Shown here: piece after piece, positions 59,248 to 64,000 of the stretch | How the letters are laid out: the number at the start of each line of letters is the position of its first letter | Position numbering within the stretch: position 1 is the stretch's first letter | From: Mangifera indica | Taxonomy: Eukaryota > Streptophyta > Magnoliopsida > Sapindales > Anacardiaceae | Direction of reading: 5' to 3' | Assembly: GCF_011075055.1 (NCBI RefSeq) | Contig: NC_058140.1 | Location: forward strand, 14,196,668 to 14,260,667 | DNA: 64,000 nucleotides | Program-made: the position numbers and the translations under genes | Notes under the pieces: model-generated | The model's database searches: none | Told to the model about the DNA's origin: nothing | What the model saw: the letters and a program-made list of their open reading frames with translations, nothing else

Positions 59248-61257
59248 ATGGCTGTTGATTCCGCTCTTTCATCTCCACTTGGCCCTCCAGTATGTGAAAA
59301 AGACGCAAAAGCCTTACAATTCATAGAGGAAACCACGAGAAATGCCGATATGGTTCAGGAGAAAGTTCTGGCCGAAATCTTGAGCCGAAACGCAGAGGTT
59401 GAGTACCTCAAACGTTTCAAACTGGACGGAGCCACTGATCGAGAGACTTTTAAGTCAAAACTTCCTGTGATTACTTATGAAGATCTTATGCCTGAAATTC
59501 AACGTATCGCTAATGGTGATCGTTCTGCTATTCTGTCAGCACATCCCATCTCTGAATTCCTCACCAGGTCTGTATCTTTATCAATTTTCATCGTAATTCT
59601 GTATCAAATGCAGCAAAAATAGAAAATTCAAGCTAAATGCTGTGCTATTTTTTTTTTTTAAATTGCAGCTCTGGAACTTCTGCCGGTGAAAGAAAGCTCA
59701 TGCCGACCATTCAAGAAGAGCTGGATCGTCGCCAATTGCTTTACAGTCTTCTCATGCCAGTAATGAATCTGTAAGTATCAATTAATCTAAATAAAAGCCA
59801 TGTAAAATTTATTACTGATGCTTCAAATTTGGTCATCAGCATGTGTTTAATTATCTAACGAAACGCGTTTTTGATGCAACAGTTATGTGCCTGGGTTGGA
59901 CAAGGGCAAAGGCCTCTATTTTTTGTTTGTGAAATCCGAAACAAAGACCCCTGGTGGGCTCTTGGCTCGCCCGGTGCTCACCAGCTACTACAAGAGTGAC
60001 CACTTCAAGACCAGACCATATGACCCACACATGGTCTACACCAGCCCCAACGAGACCATTCTCTGCGCCGACTCATTCCAGAGCATGTACTCACAAATGC
60101 TATGCGGCCTGTTGGAGCGCCAACAAGTACTCAGACTCGGCGCCGTCTTCGCCTCCGGCTTGCTCAGAGCCATCAGATTCCTCCAGCTCCATTGGCAAAC
60201 ACTTGCCAATGATATCGGAACTGGCACTCTGAACCAGAGGATCGCAGACCCTTCGATAAGAGATTGCATTGAGAAAATTCTCAAGCCTGACCAGGAGCTT
60301 GCAGAGTTTATCAGAAATGAATGTTCAAAAGATAATTGGGAGGGAATTATCACCAGAATTTGGCCAAACACCAAATATTTAGACGTAATTGTCACTGGCG
60401 CTATGGCTCAATACATTCCTACACTTGATTATTACAGCGGTGGGTTGCCTTTAGCATGCACGATGTATGCTTCATCGGAATGTTACTTCGGCCTAAACCT
60501 TAACCCCATGTGCAAGCCATCGGAAGTTTCTTATACCATCATGCCAAACATGGCTTATTTCGAGTTTTTGCCTCACGAGCCCGGCACAGCCGGGTTGACT
60601 CGTGACTCACCTCCGAAACTCGTTGACCTTGTCGATGTTGAAGTTGGCAAAGAATACGAGCTGGTTATCACCACTTACGCAGGCTTGTACAGATACCGAG
60701 TCGGTGATATTCTCCGAGTCACTGGTTTCCACAACTCAGCCCCGCAGTTCCATTTCGTTAGGAGAAAGAACGTCTTACTCAGCATTGACTCAGACAAAAC
60801 CGACGAAGCTGAGTTGCAAGCCGCCGTCCAGAACGCCTCTCAACTCTTACGAGAATTCAACACCAGCGTGGTGGAATACACGAGCTACGCCGACACGAAA
60901 ACAATCCCAGGCCACTATGTGATTTACTGGGAGTTACTGGTTAAAGACTCTGCAAATTCCCCCACAAAAGAGGCGTTGAACCAGTGTTGTCTAGCAATGG
61001 AGGAGTCACTGAACTCAGTGTACCGACAAGGGAGAGTTGCGGACAACTCGATTGGGCCACTGGAGATACGCGTAGTGAGAAACGGAACGTTTGAGGAGTT
61101 AATGGATTACGCCATATCAAGAGGCGCATCGATCAATCAGTACAAGGTGCCCAGGTGTGTTAATTTTACACCCATCGTTGAATTACTGGATTCAAGGGTA
61201 GTTTCGGCGCATTTTAGCCCAGCTTTGCCGCATTGGACCCCGGAGAGAAGACGGTGA
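59248..61257 (+). CDS. GH3.1: GH3.1-type indole-3-acetic acid-amido synthetase
   Basis: Three exons, 59248-59567, 59669-59770 and 59883-61257, join to 1797 nt, 598 residues. GH3 group II enzymes adenylate IAA and conjugate it to amino acids, lowering free auxin; they are cytosolic. The start [20 protein letters not shown] and end [13 protein letters not shown] are those of the GH3.1 subclade. All three acyl-adenylate motifs are present: [10 protein letters not shown] (107-116), YASSE (336-340) and YRVGD (412-416). The three-exon structure is typical. Exon 3 is GC-richer than its surroundings, which is ordinary for this family. Nearby TGTCTC elements suggest auxin induction, giving negative feedback. 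The exact amino-acid preference cannot be read from sequence. Confidence 0.95.
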
Positions 61258-61666
61258 TGTGATAATTACTCTGTGCACCGACCGGAGCAAGTCAATGCAT
61301 GGAATAGAAGTAGAGATTCTCTTTGTATTTTCTTATTTGTTTTGTTTTTTTTTTTGGGTCATATCGGAGTAGTTTCGTTTTCTTTATGTCGATTAGGATA
61401 TTTAGGGTTAAGCATATTCTATTAGTGGAAAAGATGTGACCCTTTTAGATGTTTCTCCCAATGAATTGTTGGTTTCATGTAATGTAAGATAATGGATCAT
61501 GGAAGCGAGGTTGCTTTTTAGGACATCCTTATCTTTTCATCTTTCACTTGATTTGATTTGTTTATGCCTGCCTAGCAATTCAACTCTTACAAAAGAAACA
61601 AATTATTATATAACACTTGACAATTACATATCATAATTGTTATATTTTTATAAATAATAATCATAA
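61258..61666. other. 3' region of GH3
   Basis: Probable 3' UTR, T-rich to ~61400, and AT-rich spacer to the next transposon. No gene. Confidence 0.5.
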
Positions 61667-62457
61667 GGCCTAAAAACTTATTCCCATCCAAGGTTCGGTG
61701 TATTATCAAATTTCTATTTGTGAAATTTTAAAAAACTTAAATATTTATTATTTTATTAAATTTTTTAGTTAAAATTAAAAAAATTTCACTTAGTTGAAAA
61801 AATAAACAATTTTTTCCCACTTAAGGGTTTGGAAAGTTCGTTTTTCCTCCTACAATTTTTTCTTCTTTCTCATGAGATTGAAATCCAATCGGTCAACTTT
61901 GTCTTCCCACTCATGTATTGGTTGACTCTCTCTCTTTCTATCAGGAGTAATCGAAGTTGGAAGTTGGCGCTCTAAATTGAAGTTGCTTACTCTCTCTCTT
62001 TCTCTCTTTGTCAGGAGCAATTGAAGTCAGAAGTGAGCTCTCTAAATTGGGAGCAATTGAAATTGGGAACAATTGAAGTCAACATTTGAATTGGGAGCAA
62101 TTGAACATCGTTCAATTTGGCCAATTTCGATGAAATGAAATTGAAGATAAAGAGAGAGAGAGTCAATCAACGCATGGGTGGGAACATGAAGTCAATTCCA
62201 GAGAAAGAGGACAAAAGCCCTACAGAAAAAAAGTGAGTTTTTCAAACTTTAAGGTAAAAGAATATAGTTAGTTTTTTTAATTAAAGAAAAAATGTGATAA
62301 AATTTTAAATTTTTAATATTTTTTTTGTTAAATAACAATTTTACCTTTAATTTTAATTAAGAATTTTAATAGAAAGATCGGTATTTGAATTTTTAAAATT
62401 TTATCGGTGAAAGTTTGGGAATACACCAAACCTTAGGTGAGAATAAATCTTTTGGCC
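61667..62457. mobile_element. Foldback Mutator-like element 3 (791 bp)
   Basis: Starts GGCCTAAAAACTTATTCCCA and ends GAATAAATCTTTTGGCC. Flanks TAATCATAA (61658-61666) and TAATAATAA (62458-62466) match at 8 of 9 bases. The inverted arms include CACTCATGTATTGGTTGACT (about 61909) against AGTCAATCAACGCATGGGTG (about 62161). The centre has several copies of GGAGCAATTGAA. No transposase. Confidence 0.75.
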
Positions 62458-62475
62458 TAATAATAATAATGAATA

Positions 62476-62960
62476 GGCCAAAAGACTTATTCCCACCCAA
62501 GGTTTAATGAAAACTCAATACCTCACTCACTAACTTTCAAAAACTCAAATACCCATCATTTTATTAAAACTTATTGTTAGAATTAAAGTTAAAAATGTCA
62601 TTTAGCTAAACAATAAAAAAAAAAAACCCAAAAATTTATCACATCCCTCTCCCCCTTAATTTAAAAACTAATTATTTTCTCTTACCTAAAGTTTGAAAAA
62701 TGACCATTTCCCCTTAGGGTTTTAAAACTGTCAACATCTTCAAAAGCCTTTGTCTCTAGTCTCTCTCCCTCCCTCTCCAGCAAACTTACTAGCCACTATA
62801 ATCCCTCCTTCCATGCCTTCTTCATCGGAGACGGAAACGACAAAGAATTGAGAAACATCTTTCACCCAAACTCTCTTTTGCCTTGATCATCCTTCGACAT
62901 CTTTTTTTTTCATGTTTCAGCCTTGTTTTCCTTCCACAAATAGGATGCCTTTGTCCCCTG
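62476..62960. mobile_element. Foldback-family left end, one-sided copy
   Basis: GGCCAAAAGACTTATTCCCA at 62476, only 18 bp after element 3, followed by family-like text: AAACTCAAATACCCA, then AACTAATTATTTTCTC, then ATGACCATTTCCCC, then CTCTCTCCCTCC. No matching right end was found in the rest of the window, so the copy is truncated or its right half lies beyond it. The right boundary given is arbitrary. Confidence 0.5.
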
Positions 62961-63956
62961 TCATTGTCTTAATCTGTATTAGTCAAAACATTGTTATTTT
63001 GACTTATTCAAATTGAGTTTTTTCAAATTTACAGGCTTAAACAAATCAAACACCCCCGAACTTGAGCTCGACAATATAAAATACTTAGACCTGAACTCTT
63101 GCTCATCTAATCGAAATTGTTTCAGGCTTGTATGAGCCAAATTGGTAAACAAGCTAGAACCACCCTGGCTCACATCCACGGCTAACCAACACAGTTGTTG
63201 GGTCAACTTAGGGCACCTGGGACAATGTTAAGGACCCAATTTGTCCGCAATGCAATACTGTAAAATAAATACGAAAATAAAAACATGCCGTTATAATCCT
63301 CTGTTTAGAAGAATTAAATTTCTCAGGGACAATTCGGGTTGAAAGTTGAAACCCTTATCCAACAATCAAGGTATTCATAATTATGAGGTGACAACTGGTA
63401 TAAAGTTGGATGAACAAGTCCCTCTGTTCATTGAATATGAAAACTTGGTGTAACATGGTATCATTAAATTTTGAAGTTGAAAGACACTAAAGTTATTGAT
63501 GTTCTCTGAGCAATAGTGGAGAATTTGATGTAAAGGTTGAAGCCGGCTGCTCTGTATCTTTAACCCAAACTGTTGCTTGATATTTCACTTTCTGCGCTTT
63601 TGAATGATTACTTTTATCAAGTATTAAAGAGATACAGAGGATATGATACAGTTTCATAGCTTTGTAAAACCACAGAACTTTGTGGTCCTTGGGTTAGGTT
63701 GGCTGCAGAAAAAGGTATGTATAGTTTCTGGTATTAGCAGCTGTACTGTTGCTTCTATCTTTTTGTCCAGAAACAAGCTGTATTGGTGATACATTGAATC
63801 CATAGGAGACCAAATCAGAAACGTTTCCAAGACCAACTCATTGTTTGTTCTGAATTATTGGTACAAAGATGGATTTATTGATATGACTTGTTGGTCCGCT
63901 TGTCCTTCAACTGCTTTTTGCCTTAATTTAACCTATTTTATCTGCTCAACTTTCAG
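62961..63956. other. Right-hand spacer
   Basis: No domain-bearing ORF. Less AT-rich after ~63190; it could contain leader or intron sequence of a gene continuing to the right. Confidence 0.3.
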
Positions 63957-64000
63957 GTTTGCTAATCAGCAGCGGCCACCCAAATTTGAAGTCATCCTGT
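63957..64000 (+). CDS. Possible exon of a gene running off the right edge
   Basis: A good acceptor (CTCAACTTTCAG, ending 63956) precedes an open stretch reading FANQQRPPKFEVIL to the window end. The GC-richer, codon-like composition contrasts with the upstream T-rich sequence. It is too short to assign a family and could be chance. Confidence 0.25.

Noticed and set aside
59954..60922. Alternative-frame ORFs inside GH3 exon 3
   Set aside because: Shadows of the GC-rich GH3 coding frame.
62994..63836. Minus-strand ORFs near the right edge
   Set aside because: No recognisable domains; the lysine-rich ends derive from AT-rich sequence.

Overview
This is a 64-kb piece of a plant nuclear genome, almost certainly a eudicot. 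The evidence is spliced genes with GT-AG introns, AT-rich spacers and introns, and plant-only gene families (bHLH113, HAT3.1, GH3, GH95 alpha-fucosidase, CYCA3, NFD6-like). Short non-autonomous transposons fill much of the space between genes. I cannot name the species from sequence alone. There is nothing prokaryotic here: no operons, CRISPR arrays or ribosome binding sites.

Layout. 0.6-1.8 kb: an intronless F-box gene (+). 3.07-3.40 kb: a broken fragment of a UTP14-like ribosome-biogenesis gene (-). 4.4-5.8 kb: a five-exon bHLH113-type transcription factor (-). 6.9-7.6 kb: a foldback Mutator-like element with a 9-bp target duplication. 8.56-9.0 kb: a possible LTR-retroelement remnant. 9.7-30 kb: three tandem ten-exon GH95 alpha-L-fucosidase genes (+), called A, B and C. 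A is diverged; B and C are recent duplicates of a ~6-kb unit that includes introns and spacer. 30.5-33.3 kb: a small NFD6-like organelle-targeted protein gene (+). 34.7-38.7 kb: a seven-exon A3-type cyclin (-). 39.5-41.4 kb: a Tourist-like MITE and a decayed copia retrotransposon. 43.1-51.6 kb: a HAT3.1-type PHD-finger/homeodomain gene (-), with a 1-nt frameshift before the homeodomain and MITEs in two introns. 51.6-59.2 kb: a long AT-rich spacer with a second foldback Mutator-like element. 59.2-61.3 kb: a GH3.1-type auxin-conjugating enzyme (+) with TATA box and TGTCTC elements. 61.7-64 kb: further copies of the foldback family, and perhaps an exon of another gene at the right edge.

The genes are independent eukaryotic transcription units rather than one pathway. 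Themes are wall xyloglucan trimming (GH95), auxin homeostasis (GH3), cell-cycle control (CYCA3) and transcription (bHLH113, HAT3.1). I rebuilt exon structures by hand from splice signals and frame. Total coding lengths close in frame for bHLH (267 aa), GH95-A (838 aa), GH95-B (820 aa), NFD6-like (97 aa), cyclin (372 aa) and GH3 (598 aa). GH95-C keeps all exon lengths but has lost its ATG. The HAT3.1-like gene is one base short in exon 7.

The most notable signals are the foldback Mutator-like family with exact or near-exact 9-bp target duplications, the early decay of the third fucosidase copy, the HAT3.1 frameshift, and the only-in-frame AAG splice acceptor in the cyclin gene. I found no clear evidence of a wholly new biological system.
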